Assembly (NCBI GenBank): GCA_049724395.1
Contig: JAUGWO010000024.1
Coordinates: 62,001-126,000 of the forward strand
Source of the DNA: Spongospora subterranea f. sp. subterranea
Lineage: Eukaryota; Endomyxa: Phytomyxea; Phytomyxea; Plasmodiophorida
Direction: 5' to 3'
Length of the DNA: 64,000 nucleotides
Shown here: positions 10,437-21,225 of the stretch, in pieces
Numbering within the stretch: position 1 is the stretch's first letter
How the letters are laid out: each line of letters begins with the position of its first letter
Program-made: the position numbers and the translations under genes
Notes under the pieces: generated by a model
Database searches by the model: none
The model's input: only the letters and a program-made list of their open reading frames with translations
What the model was told of the DNA's origin: nothing

Positions 10437-11066
10437 GACCTTACAAATGGAGGAAGGGGCGCCTTTGATGAAAGACCGACGCGCTTGAAGCTGAGTCGCG
10501 GCTTCGTCGATTGGAGTAATACGGCCATCCGCGTTGAACAAACAGAATTGGCTTTGAGATTGATTGGTCTCTCATCAAAATCGCCCCTCTGCAACAACTG
10601 CCATGGGTGGGCATTGTTTCGTTCACGTAAAAAGGAATGAACCCCGCAAGATGCCAGAATTCTAGTACGATTTTCCCAAGCCAAGTAACCACTTTTTTAA
10701 TAAGCATTTTTGGTGCGGTCCAGGAAGTATAACTATGGTTTACCTGGACCGCGACCAAAAATCCTTGATTTGAAAAGTGCATTTCTTTGGGCTTGGGAAA
10801 ATCGTACTAGAATTCTGGCATCTTGCGGGGTTCATTTTTTTTGACGTGAATGAAAAAATGCCCACCCGTGGCAGTTGTTGCAGAGGGGTGTCTTTGATGA
10901 GGGACCAATCAATCTCAAAGCCAATTCTGTTTGTTCATCGCGGATGGCCGTATTACTCCAATCGACGAAGCCGCGACTCAGCTTCAAGCGCGTCGGTCTT
11001 TCATCAAAGACGCCCTTCCTCCACGTGAACGAAAAAATGCCCACCCGTTGCAGTTGTTGCAGAGGT
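10437..11066. repeat. Nested foldback palindrome
   Basis: Left arm 10437-10688 and right arm 10786-11040 are inverted copies of about 250 bases. The loop contains a second small inverted repeat (GCGGTCCAGG and its complement near 10710-10760). Each arm carries its own internal inverted pair around CTTTGATGA-GACC, and the block AAAAATGCCCACCCGT-GCAG is directly repeated at 10854 and 11031. This is the layout of foldback elements. No transposase frame lies inside. Confidence 0.85.
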
Positions 11067-11517
11067 TCTCCCAAGCAAAAACCATGATCCTTCGCGCGAA
11101 AAGACTTCATAAGGACAATCTATCAAAACACCAAAATAAACATAGAGGTAGGTGACTAAGACCAAAATCAGAAAAGGTTTTTATTCATCTTACCACTGGG
11201 AAGTGCAGGCACTAGAGACATGACCATTTTTGCAACTTCACAAGAAGAAAAATTAAAAAAATTGAGTATTATATTTTTTCAACAAAAGTTGCTCGGTGAT
11301 ATTCTGATGATGATGTGCCAAATATTGATGCAGCTTATAGCAATTATCAGGTTCTTCAAATTTCATGCTGAACTAATGACGTCAAATGGTTCGTTGGTCA
11401 ACGCGTCGATGACCAGAATAAAACAGCAAACACATTGTGGCGGCATCCGTCGCCGTCTTCTCGTTACCAGTAGAAACATAAAGTGCCGACGCCAATATCT
11501 GATTCGAATGTCGAATC
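11067..11517. other. Gap: 3' flank, nothing recognised
   Basis: AT-rich DNA after the palindrome. A plus frame from 11220 is open for 115 codons but has no motif and lies antisense to the end of the next gene. Confidence 0.35.
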
Positions 11518-12225
11518 CTAGGGTTTTATATAGGAAGAATGGACTGCGTCAGAGGCTGTTGATTTAGAGGTGACCATCGTCGTTGAGTGGTTGTTCACTT
11601 CCGTCAGGTTATCCTCAGTGTTCTCTTCACCGGTCCAATCTGGATTCCACGCCCAAATTTTCAACGTTGACCATGTGTTATCGCTAATGTGGGTATTTCA
11701 GGTCATTTGGTTACCGACTCCACTTCTACTTCAATATCGCCTCTTTTTCTGGTGCCCCGACATAAAACATTTGTTTTTCTGGAGGTCTTTCTCCATGCTG
11801 GGGTTTCAGGCTCACTCACCAGGATATGGTTCTTTCGGCGCGTTGTTTCGAAATTGTTCGTGTCCTCAACTGCCATACACTTTTGTGTACCATCGTTGAA
11901 GTGACGCAACTGCTCTACTGGTCGGCGGTGGCCTCTTTTTACATGACACCTCCTCCTGCTGTTAAATAGTAATGACAAACGTTATCGATTATCTGGGTGA
12001 TGTTATAAGAACATGTTTCGATGAAGTATCAGAGGTCGGTCGAATACTGCCAATGCGTTGCTGGTGCCCTACGTAATTCGCCTTGTTGGCGCAGAAGCGG
12101 ACTACCACCAGCTCTTGGGCGGTGTCCTGGAATTTCGCGCTATCTCTGGCCCGAAAGTACTCCACTACCGGCATCACTTTGGCAATTCTACAATCTGAAG
12201 CATCTAATATGATCCATGCCTCCAT
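11517..12225 (-). CDS. Spliced unknown gene, middle unresolved
   Basis: First exon 12225-12073 starts ATG and encodes 51 residues (MEAWIILDASDCRIAKVMPV at the start). A GT-AG intron of 114 nt (11959-12072) follows. The last exon, about 11517-11688, reads DNTWSTLKIWAWNPDWTGEE through to HSSYIKP and a stop, with clear protein-like composition. Between them (11690-11958) two frames are open and I could not decide the splicing. No family recognised. Its start codon overlaps the region where the divergent plus-strand gene may begin. Confidence 0.4.
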
Positions 12226-13714
12226 TCAATCCAAACGGTGCCACTCTATAGAAGATCTCGTGGAGCATAATCAGTATCGATGCCGCGTTCGTTTGCAGCA
12301 GCTACAGCATTTATCGCTTGGCTCCAGAATCGTTCTTATGCAGATTTCTGATGCCGATGACAATACTTGCTCGATAAGCGCGTTTCTTCATCGCAAATTT
12401 TCCTTGAATCGTTGGGTCCCGCAACAGACTATCCTGCGAATGGCTTCCGTACGATTAGCTGGCTCTAGATTATTGCCTACAGGTTTGTCCAGATTCAGCA
12501 TATTGCAAATCTCAACTCAAAGACGTGTTATAGAGCATATTGTTGAAGAGATCAAAATCAGCAACATTATGGACGTTCGTGAATCTGAACGTGTATTTAT
12601 CGGTCGGCTAATTCGCAGAAGTGACGGATCCTCTTCCGCATCGCATTACCGTCGTGGGCAGTGCCTCACATTACAGGTTATTGTTTGCTATTTCTCAGAG
12701 TCACAACTGATGAAGTTTTGTAGGGTTTTTATCCAAGGTGTGTAATTCAGTGGTTTCAATGGGGTCCCGCTGCCAACCTTGGTCAGCTTCTTCAATTATC
12801 TGAGATCGTCGTTGTCCACAACGCGGAATTTATACCAAAAACCTTGGGCGGTGAGGAGGCAGGGGATGCTGCTGAGCTGTCTCAAAGAGTTGAATCGCTA
12901 GATGGCACCATAGTTCAGGTAAATACGTTCATCTGTGTGGCTTATCTAAAAGTGGCGGGTTATGTTTTGAAGGTTGTAGTGGATGATGAACAAACCATAG
13001 CAACCTACACCAGGATGATGGTCGGAAATGATGAACCGAGTTTTACAGCATCGCCAATAGATGAAGGTTTATCTCAGGTTCCAAATGTTGGGGTATTTTG
13101 ACCCGCTTGTTGATTCCGTCTCTCCAGCTTTCTACTTCTGTTTCCGAGGCGGAGTCAGACCTCAACACATGGGACGCAACAGATCTCGAAAGCCAACGTA
13201 TGCGGATCGATCAGATTCTAGAGTATCAGACATCTTTGATAAATGTATCCTTATTTGCCACAATTGTGCAAGTATTTATCTGATATCTTTGAGTGCACCA
13301 ACACATTGTATTCATTACTTTTTTTATATCAGGTTGATCGTCAGCAATCACGATGTTCAGTGACCGATGAGTCCCATAGCCTTCTTGATATTGCATTAGA
13401 TTTTAACCAATCTCAGACGTGGCTGTCAGGTAATCTCGCAAACATCCTGGAGCTCTTTCTTTGCCAACTTGTATTTAGGACAAACGATTTTTGCTTATCG
13501 GCTGCGTTCTGCCCATTCAAGGCGACGCCTCTTTCGAGCGACTGATCCCAAGAATCTGCACAATATTGCTTACTCCGCTGGCATATTAGCATCGCCATCT
13601 TTATATTGTCTATCAACACTATATGGTCATCCACATTTTGATTCATCCACCTTCATATGCCAGGCTCCAATCCTCCAGGTACGGCGACCAATATTTGTTA
13701 TTCTCTGTGCATAA
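12209..13714 (+). CDS. Six-exon unknown gene
   Basis: Exons 12209-12676, 12724-12918, 12973-13077, 13128-13271, 13333-13429 and 13479-13714 join in frame through five GT-AG introns of 47, 54, 50, 61 and 49 nt, giving 414 residues if ATG 12209 is used (ATG 12338 is an alternative). The second exon has a striking aromatic run (VIQWFQWGPAANLGQLL). A hydrophobic stretch lies at the end of exon four (SLINVSLFATIVQ). I recognise no domain. The consistency of phase over all five introns is the main evidence. It is divergent from the 11517-12225 gene and convergent with the minus-strand fragment at 13750. Confidence 0.55.
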
Positions 13715-13749
13715 CCGATTAACCAGATTGAGCTACCCACTAATTTTTG

Positions 13750-13955
13750 CTATGATTGGTGTTCCGTGGTGACTGTATTAATCGACGATGGAACTGCATT
13801 ATTCGGTGTTGGCACATCGCCGATTGCATTAGAAGGCATATTAACATGCCCCTTGGCGACGTTTGCTAGTGTTGACCCGTCCATACGGCAGGACTTGATG
13901 CAGAAGTCATTGAGACGACCTTTGCTCTTAATGATTACGGTACTGTGCAGTAAAA
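13750..13955 (-). CDS. Possible 3' exon, unknown
   Basis: A minus-strand exon after an acceptor (ACTGCACAG) near 13952 reads TVIIKSKGRLNDFCIKSC and continues in frame to a stop at 13750 with an N/T/P/S-rich end. Upstream exons were not resolved. It converges on the six-exon gene with about 35 bases between them. Confidence 0.3.
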
Positions 13956-14079
13956 CCCATCGATTGCGTGTTGAGCAAATCAGGGAAATATAATTTCTAG
14001 TAGGAAATACAGTAGAAGAGTATCTATTCTCAACAGCTTGTAGAACTTGCTGCAATAGTCAGAAGATTATGCACTACAT

Positions 14080-14807
14080 TTATTGACCGATTTCGTGCTC
14101 ATTGATTTTATACGGGCCCAATAATTGGGTCATCCATTGGTCTAATGTTCCTGAAGGCTCGGCCCCATCTTGCCTCAGATTATTAGTCATCTTGATTGCA
14201 CATCTGGCGATGATCTCCACCATTTCCTCCAACAATACCTTCACCACACAAAACGCAAACAAGCGTTAGCAGATATCCAACTGGTACACATACCATGTTT
14301 ACCTCATCTGATGCGATATCCACCATTCTCATCGTGATATAATCGCCGATGACGCGATTATCGCTATACGTCTGTCGAATTGCCATCAGATAATCCTCAC
14401 ACGAGACGCCATTGCCATTCAATATCCTCATTAGATCGCGAGCCGGCATTGTCAACAGATTTTCTTTCATTCCATTGCTGAACATACGTGCAAGACCTGT
14501 TGAGTATGGCGTCATCTTATCGACAAGCGCTTTCGATCCACATGAGGAATCTTGATCTTTGGCGAACCTGGGCGCAAAACACAATCAGGATGATTTGGTG
14601 CCTGTTGGGTCGTGTGGCCAACCGTGTAATGACAACATTGGCGAGGAACTGTTGTAATGAATCTGCCAGATCTTCATAAGCAGCCTCTGGGTATAATCTA
14701 GCCGATAATCGCACCAATAACTCGTAGAACTCTCGCAGGAGCACGATTCTTGATGGACAGTGGATCAGCTCATCACATGTCTGTTCGATTGTGCCAATTC
14801 TTATCAA
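14080..14807 (-). CDS. Spliced helical protein, 5' end missing
   Basis: Three exons join in frame: about 14807-14623, 14567-14303 and 14238-14080, with GT-AG introns of 55 nt (14568-14622) and 64 nt (14239-14302). The product is mostly helical, with YELLVRLSARLYPEAAYEDL in the first part, YLMAIRQTYSDNRVIGDYI in the middle and a C-terminus ending NEHEIGQ. The first exon contains no ATG, so at least one upstream exon is missing; the stretch about 14845-14935 (minus; LWEWSRHCNIRTALLSRAAL) looks coding and may be it, but no in-frame junction was found. No family recognised. Confidence 0.45.
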
Positions 14808-15050
14808 CGGTCAGCTGCTAAAGGTCATTATCACTACCAGACCTGATCGTGACAAAGGATGCGATCCAGCGCTGCTCGCGACAATAATGCGGTTCTGATA
14901 TTACAATGGCGCGACCATTCCCACAACTGCCCTAGCGTTAGGTGAAGGGATGGGCGCCCATCATCCCGACATGAATAACTGTAATATATCTGAAGAATTT
15001 CATCTTTGAAAATAGCTCAGCGAATATCGCAATGTGGAACAACGATGATT

Positions 15051-16274
15051 CTAACCATGATATCGCAGGAGGACGTTCGTGATCTTCTCGGATGGAGTGA
15101 ACGGCGACGACGGGTCGGTTTTGGGCGGATAAATATCCTGGCATTGGACGACGATGGGCGACGAGAATGGCGATGCGTCATCGATGCAGTTATCGTGATC
15201 CCATTGGCCATCGATCACAAACCCATTACAGTAGGTCATGACGCCATGGCCGTGTTTCTGGTTGGCAGCCCATTCCCCGTTATAGGTTGATCCATCACTA
15301 TAGTGAAACACTCCAGATCCTGACCGAAACACTATTAGCCGAACGAGCCAGCGAATCCATTGGGGAATTGCGATGCTGATTGGACCAGTCCTTACCATGA
15401 CGATGACCACGACGGAATTGGCCCCGATAATGATTGCAAATCTGCAGATGGGGCATTCTGCCTTCAGCGACATTCTGTTTTGACACAATATCTGATCCTG
15501 AACACAGCAATTACAGCGCCATTATTACGGGAAACACATTAGAGACACAATCATTCCAGGATAAATCAAGGTTTTTCGTTATTCTTTGTTGTGTATGAAA
15601 CAGTGCTGTGATTATTGACCTGGAATCGAGAGCCATGTATGGGTTCCAAACCCATCCGGCTCATCATTGACCCAACCGCCATCATAGACCTGATTGCTTT
15701 CGATCCAGGTCATGATCCCGCTCCCATGTTTCAGATCCCGTTCCCATAGCCCATCGTAGCTGTTCCCCGAAGCGTAGACCTGCTTTCCCCGTCCATGGCG
15801 CCGGCCGTTCTCCCATTGGCCAACATAGCTCGAGTTTGGTGTCGTCAATCGTCCAATTCCATGCCGCCTACCATTTTTCCACATTCCCGAGTATGTCGTA
15901 TTGCCTTCTCTGATGTCCTAATTCATCATGAACAACGTGATATCTCATCAGTTCATACCATCGCAAAAATTGAGCATTTCTCATAAGGTCGAAAAAAAAT
16001 TGTTAATGTGCTTTCGTACCCGAGTTGTGAGGATTCCTGACCCATGGCGTAATCCATCGCGTATATCGCCAGTATAAGTGTGTTTATCTGCCCATATATA
16101 AGTCCCTTTTCCAGATAATCGCCCATCGCTCATGCCGCCGATATATCGCATATTGGGCCAGACCACCTCGCAGCGATTCTCCATGGGAAACAATCGGAGC
16201 TGATACTCGACCGCTTCATTCCCTTCGCGGCGACCGATTCCCGGCCCTGACTCAATAGCATTATCTGCCGACAT
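15051..16274 (-). CDS. MORN-repeat protein
   Basis: Four exons, 16274-16020, 15917-15620, 15497-15396 and 15319-15051, join in frame (phases 0, 1, 1) through GT-AG introns of 102, 122 and 76 nt, giving 307 residues. MORN repeats (YxGxWxxGxxxGxG) are plain: YIGGMSDGRLSGKGTYIW, YTGDIRDGLRHGSGIL, YSGMWKNGRRHGIGRL, YVGQWENGRRHGRGKQVY, YDGLWERDLKHGSGIM, YDGGWVNDEPDGFGTHTW, YRGQFRRGHRHGSGVF and YNGEWAANQKHGHGVM, about eight in all. MORN proteins bind membranes or act as scaffolds at cortical and cytoskeletal sites. There is no additional catalytic domain such as a PIP5 kinase, so it is a stand-alone MORN scaffold by inference. The C-terminal 45 residues lack repeats and are Ser/Pro-rich. Confidence 0.9.
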
Positions 16275-16980
16275 GACTTATATGGTACTCGACGATCGGC
16301 CAAATGTGTGAAATGCTGCTGTCAAACGACACCGGACAGATCCCAGGATTGACGACCCAGAATTTTGATCAAAAAAACGGATGTCGGAAGGCTTTTAAAT
16401 GGGTACAAGGACGGTTGGTGGACATTGCTAGCAGCAACACTCTGAAAACATTGTGGCAATTTGGCGGTGTGAGTGTTGATGTTGTGGTTATTCATAGATT
16501 TGAGGTGATCTAGGGGAGTGTAGATGATGAACAACTTTTTTGATCTTCGACGACCGTTTCTTTGCGGTCTTGTGGGTGGGGCTCTTGTTCTTCCAACCGT
16601 CTCTGGACCAATCCCCTAGTTTAGATAGCCCCCTTGTTTTTCCGTCTCTGGACCAATTCCGAATTTGAAATAGCCCCCCATTCTTCGTCATTAAGGAACT
16701 GTGTTCGCGCTTACATACTTACCATCAATTTTCGACTGTGGACATTCGCTCGGTGAGACGACACTGTTTTCTGAACCGAATGATGTATGTTATCGAGAAG
16801 TTCCATAAGATTGGACGTTTGGACGAAAATAGAATCGGCACTCAAAGGAACGTCGACAACCTTGTCTAGCCTATTCTTGTTGGAGAGGAAGTCAACCCGA
16901 TGTCTACCGTCGTGCCATCTCCAACTTAAGTCTCTGTCAGAGTAAAGACGCGGACTGCGGAGGTTATCCCTTGTACGGTG
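16275..16980. other. Gap with imperfect 45-bp tandem repeat
   Basis: Two imperfect 45-base units start CCGTCTCTGGACCAAT at 16597 and 16642 and share the word ATAGCCCCC. A plus frame at 16304-16513 is open for 69 codons without a motif. Otherwise this is the 5' flank of the MORN gene. Confidence 0.5.
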
Positions 16981-16982
16981 TT

Positions 16983-17890
16983 GGTCTCAGTCTCGTCCAC
17001 GAAACTGAAAATGTCATCCGCAACGCAGAGACATAATTGAGCATGGACACGATCATCCATAGTTTTGTCTATTGTTTTTAATACAACGGATGTTGTAGCT
17101 GTTGAAACTAAAGATTAACAGTCGAAGACGCTATGGGCGATAACCAAGTGATACCTGCGATACCGACCGAAGGATCAGAGGGAGGGATACTCGGGGAAAA
17201 ACTCAAATTTCCATGTTTGAATGGTAAATCAAACCATGTCACATGGGCCAAGAAGGCTAGACTCCATATCAAGGGGATCGGAGCAAAACATCTTATTGGC
17301 GAGACAGTTGATTCTTAACCTGATCTGACATCGACGAAAGATAAGAGGCTGGATGATCGTGTCCATGCTCAATTATGTCTCTGCGGTGCGGATGACATTT
17401 TCAGTTTCGTGGACGAGACTGAGACCACTCATGCAGCATGGTTTGCATTAAAGAATCGATTGTCTGTTTGTGGATTACAAGAGTGCAGTTAAGTGCTAAA
17501 GAACTTGTTCAGGATAGAGCAAGGATCCTCCACTGTTAAGCAGTATATCGCAAACGTGGAGTCGGCAGTGAACGATGTCAAAGCAATTGCTTCGAAACAC
17601 TTAACGATCCCGGACTCGCTGAAGGCGATGATTATTTTGATGGGTGTAAATGATCGGATTCCGGAGATGTTATTTTATGGCGGGACTCGTTTTGATCGCC
17701 GTAACTGATTCCGAGGTAATGTTTTCTTGCAGAGCCGCATCAATCGAATCAACGACATGTGATAATCGATCATTTACACCCATCAAAATAATCATCGCCT
17801 TCAGCGAGTCCGGGATCGCTAAGTGTTTCGAAGCAATTGCTTTGACATCGTTCACTGCCGACTCCACGTTTGCGAAGGGGGAGTTGAGGT
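16983..17890. mobile_element. Ty1/copia gag fossil, twice palindromic
   Basis: The plus strand from 17133 reads a copia Gag start (LNGKSNHVTWAKKARLHIKG) and its UBN2-type core (HAAWFALKNRL, QYIANVESAVNDVKAIASKH). Two inverted duplications are folded into it: 16983-17065 against 17350-17432, and 17551-17657 against 17766-17875, the second with a spacer of about 108 bases. Only gag is present. Dead, with several breaks. Confidence 0.8.
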
Positions 17891-17961
17891 ACACATCAAC
17901 TGATCCAACCGATCCGACTTTGATTGTGCTTTTATGTTTTGCGTGCTTATATTCATAAATA

Positions 17962-19571
17962 CTCCCTCTGTCCCGTATGAATTGTCAAAATCGAGAAAGT
18001 GCGTAGTCCCATATGAATTGTCGAAGAATCGATGGCACTGGGTTTTTATCAGGAATCTATTACCTATCTCTTGGGCGTACTCGATCAAATCGGGTGCACA
18101 TTCAATCGATATTGGTAGTAAATTTTCTCTTTCAAGTCTTTCTTTGCCGATATGAGGAAGTTGATATGCGTTGCTCCCTCTAACTTTCATCGTTTCTTTC
18201 ATGCACTGTTGTAATGTGATGAAAACCCGGTTAAGTTTACTCTCTTCTGTCCTGATCAAACGCGTTGACTGTTGCAGCAATAAGATCATCAATATTCCTT
18301 GTGCAACTTTTTCTCTGAGAGACTGGATCGAGTTAAAGAACCCTAAATCTAGGACATTAAAGTCTGGGCTATTCGGTGGTTGGTTTCGAAGCTGGATATT
18401 GAACCCATCTGAAGTTGCGGCTGTGACAAAGTCTTGATCGGTGATGGCAATGTGTGGTCTAGCATTACTTGCTGTATATATATAGGCCGACTCGCTGTAC
18501 GCCGAGGCCATTTCGCCTTGATCGCTGGGATTACCTTTCCGATTAGATACTCAGCATAGACTGCTCGGTCCACGGTTAACGCTTTTGTTGTCAGCGTACC
18601 CTTAGCTCTATTCTTGCTTGCTCTTTTTGCTGGCTCAGCAATAACGAATGGCCATATGCCTATTTTTCCGTCGAATTTCTGGTTGCGGCTGGGATCCCAT
18701 CTAGGACGTGCCACGGTGAACCGTTTACTCTTACAGGTACGGAGGCGAATAGGTTCTTGGGGCGCCAGATAGTAGGTCTGCTTGGGTTTCGTCAGATAAA
18801 AACCATTTTTCGTCCACATGCACCACGTCAAACGTGTCATGGAAAATGACCGCTGTCTCTGTTCGAATTAGCATTGATAAACAAAAAATCAATCGTTCTT
18901 TTTTGTTTTTTCGTTGAGAAATGGTTTGATAGTACTGGAATGCCGGCGAAGCTGTCCCGCTTTGAACCGGCGATGCAGAGTCGATTTTAAAATGTCAAGA
19001 CTTTCAGCCAGGCTTCTGATAGTTGAGCGGTTGCTCAGAGGAACTGCTTGTATTTTTCCAGCAAGATCTTCAATCTGTCTTGGTATCCTTCCTTTCCATT
19101 TCCCTGAAACATCTGCAATGACGTTCCCATCTGTTAATGATTTCTGACCCGTTTGCCAAATGGTTCGAATTGTCCTCTGGTGGACGTTGAGCTTATCTGC
19201 AACAGCAGAAAAGGTCCCTTTGACAGGGTGGCCATTTTGGGTGTTGGCCATGATCATTTCAAATGCTCTGCAGCGCTGAGCATTGGTAAGCATTGGGCAC
19301 TTAGTGTCTCTCCAATCATCTGCCATCGCTTCCAAGTTCTCATTCATCCTAGGATGCTTGGGCCCGGTACGCCAAAGATGAATGCAAACAAAACAAGATG
19401 TTTGAAGATGAATTTTAAAGTAACCAAAAGTCATCATGACAATGTAATAATGGGAGTTGCTTCGTTTCATCGTTGAGTTTATATGAAAATTTGAAAAAAA
19501 AAATGCCGCCAAAAATGGCCTTAATCCCGCGCCGACTGCGATCATGGACAATTCATACGGGACAGAGGGAG
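17962..19571 (-). mobile_element. Mariner element (plant/Stowaway-type), complete but dead
   Basis: A 1610-bp element with perfect 25-bp terminal inverted repeats (beginning CTCCCTCTGTCCCGTATGAA at each end) and TA target duplications at 17960-17961 and 19572-19573. A second copy of the inner part of the repeat (TCCCATATGAATTGTC) lies subterminally at about 18008-18023, in direct orientation to the left end. The ends and the encoded transposase agree with plant-type mariner-like elements (Stowaway relatives), also known in oomycetes. It sits beside the copia gag fossil. Confidence 0.92.
18030..19347 (-). pseudogene. Mariner transposase, frameshifted
   Basis: From ATG 19347 the minus strand encodes a helix-turn-helix domain (FSAVADKLNVHQRTIRTIWQ), then after a shift in an A-rich run near 18900 the first catalytic aspartate block (FDVVHVDEKWF, about 18800-18830). 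A T-run just after it shifts the frame again, followed by YYLAPQEP, KFDGKIGIWPFV and YAEYLIGKVIPAIKAKWP. A one-base loss in the second catalytic motif (expected QQDNARPH, near 18491) removes that aspartate and shifts the frame a third time; NQPPNSPDFNVLDLGFF, holding the third acidic residue, follows. All three lesions are single-base and two are in homopolymers, so the copy is young but inactive (or sequencing error contributes). Confidence 0.88.
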
Positions 19572-19573
19572 TA

Positions 19574-19900
19574 CTTTTGTGTTCTCTGGTCTTCCTCTGT
19601 CTCCATATTGTCGTGTTCTAATTGCCGACGAGAATAACCTCGCTTATAAATGGGTCTGACCACCTGGCTCGGGTGAAATGTGGAAGAGTGACCTCCCTGC
19701 AGTGAACTCGATAACTCTGAATAGGCAATGTAATCGGGTGAGGGCAGGTCCCATTCGGTGTGGTTGTTAGGACAGATTATGGGGGTGAATACAGCTCGTC
19801 TAATGAGTTCCTTCAGTGAATACCCAATATATTTGTAGCGGCCAGACGGAAGTAGGGAAACACCTGATAGTACACAGGATCATTCATCCCATAAGAACCC
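19574..19900. other. Gap: nothing recognised
   Basis: Right flank of the mariner element. Short frames only and no repeat noted. Confidence 0.35.
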
Positions 19901-19904
19901 GCGA

Positions 19905-20107
19905 AGATTCAGTTTGTCGCGTTCTGAAATGCCGTTGTCCACAGTATTTTTACACAATCCCGTCCAAGCACTTGCCAACAACAGGCCGAACGATCCCGTA
20001 CAAAATTGACATCGCGCTGGCAAGTGCTCGAACGGGATTGTGTTAAAACACAGTGGCTGCACTGGACAACGGCATTTCAGAACACGACAAACTGAATCTT
20101 CGATAAC
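19905..20107. repeat. Inverted repeat at 3' end of coding remnant
   Basis: Arms of about 90 bases (19905-20000 and 20008-20107) with a very short spacer. Shared blocks include GATTCAGTTTGTCG, AAATGCCGTTGTCCA and ACAATCCCGT. The right arm is the end of the minus-strand coding remnant at 20043-20846, so its 3' end has been copied in inverted orientation. Confidence 0.8.
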
Positions 20108-20846
20108 AAACACCATCAATCTGATAGTTAGGAGGCACATTGCGGTGCCCAAGTTGTCGCAAAACATTGGTTGGCCAGGAAGACACACCACTGGAAGCCG
20201 AGGTTTGTAAAGCCCAAGTACACACGCCCGTCCGAAAGTTGATGCTGTTCCAGTACGATCTGCACGTAATGATGATTGACTCTTTCTGACGTTTTTCTAA
20301 ACAGTATTGCCCAAAAGGGCCCCGGTTCATATTCCGCCATGCACATTGGCCACCATTGACTGCTCTTCGAAGTCTGGTGGCCCGAGTACTACCATTGGCA
20401 ACATCAGCTGCTGCCTAAAACATTGTCAGGCGCTATTGGCTAGGGCGTGTTATCTACACCAGAATAGCGCATTTGGCAGTGATCGAAGACTGTTCGCGCT
20501 GGAGGCGATCCCGGATACATTATTGACGATCCGGATAGCTGTGATTTGGCAATTGCCAATCACTCCTGCGATGGTGGCAACGGTGGCATGTAGCGATGGC
20601 TATATCTGTCACGACGGAATCAGAGTATTTTGTTTAGTTATTGCTGAGGTGGCTCGTGATACATTTCCGGGAGTGGAAATTACCTGGAATCACGGCCATG
20701 TGTGGTTTTGGCCTTGCCGCTTCACATCTGCTGGCGGGTGTGCTAGACGGATGAGGATCTGTGCTGCCTCCGAAGTCGCAGCATTTGTCGTCAAATCGTG
20801 AACCAGCGAAAACAGGTCCGACTGGCTTGTCGTTCATACACAACAT
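20043..20846 (-). CDS. Cysteine-rich coding remnant, unknown
   Basis: Minus-strand blocks read VGPVFAGSRFDDKCCDFGG (about 20820), a stretch around SSIMYPGSPPARTVFDHC (20500), then GSTRATRLRRAVNGGQCAWRN (20360) and HRNVPPNYQIDGVCYRRF (20110). A GT-AG intron near 20410-20460 links the second and third blocks in frame; other links are unresolved. The composition (several Cys, Gly, Trp) suggests a secreted or extracellular protein, but I recognise no domain and it may be a pseudogene. Confidence 0.3.
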
Positions 20847-21010
20847 GAGCGAACGGTTGAACCTGGGCGCTTATTTGGCGATCCTTCGCGGTTGTCGTCA
20901 GAATCTAAGGTTTTTCTTGAAGATTCTAAGCGATAGAGACCGATTTGTCAATTTTTTGTAGCAGATGCACTTCGCATTGATTGGGTTTTCGCTTTGACAA
21001 TGGTCCCTTC

Positions 21011-21225
21011 TGTCAAAGGCAAGCAATCGATCTTACAGGCAAACAATGGTTATAAAGGCAATTAGAATTGCGAATGGTTTATTGGATTGGATTTGATCCA
21101 CCTTGATCCGTTTGTCGGGTGGAAAACGAGCCCTGAGATGACGGGACATAAGCAATGGCCGGTTCACGAATCTGATTCGCATATGTGGAGGAGAATTGCA
21201 GGTCAACGTGGGCTGAATCACGACA
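21011..21225 (-). repeat. Gypsy LTR (3' LTR in element sense)
   Basis: 215 bp, begins TGTCAAAGGCAAG and ends AATCACGACA on the plus strand. Paired with 25341-25555. Confidence 0.95.

Noticed and set aside
21011-21225. 21011-21225 and 25341-25555 as an unrelated dispersed repeat
   Set aside because: Equal length, TG...CA ends, flanking near-duplication and the intervening gypsy genes show that they are LTRs.
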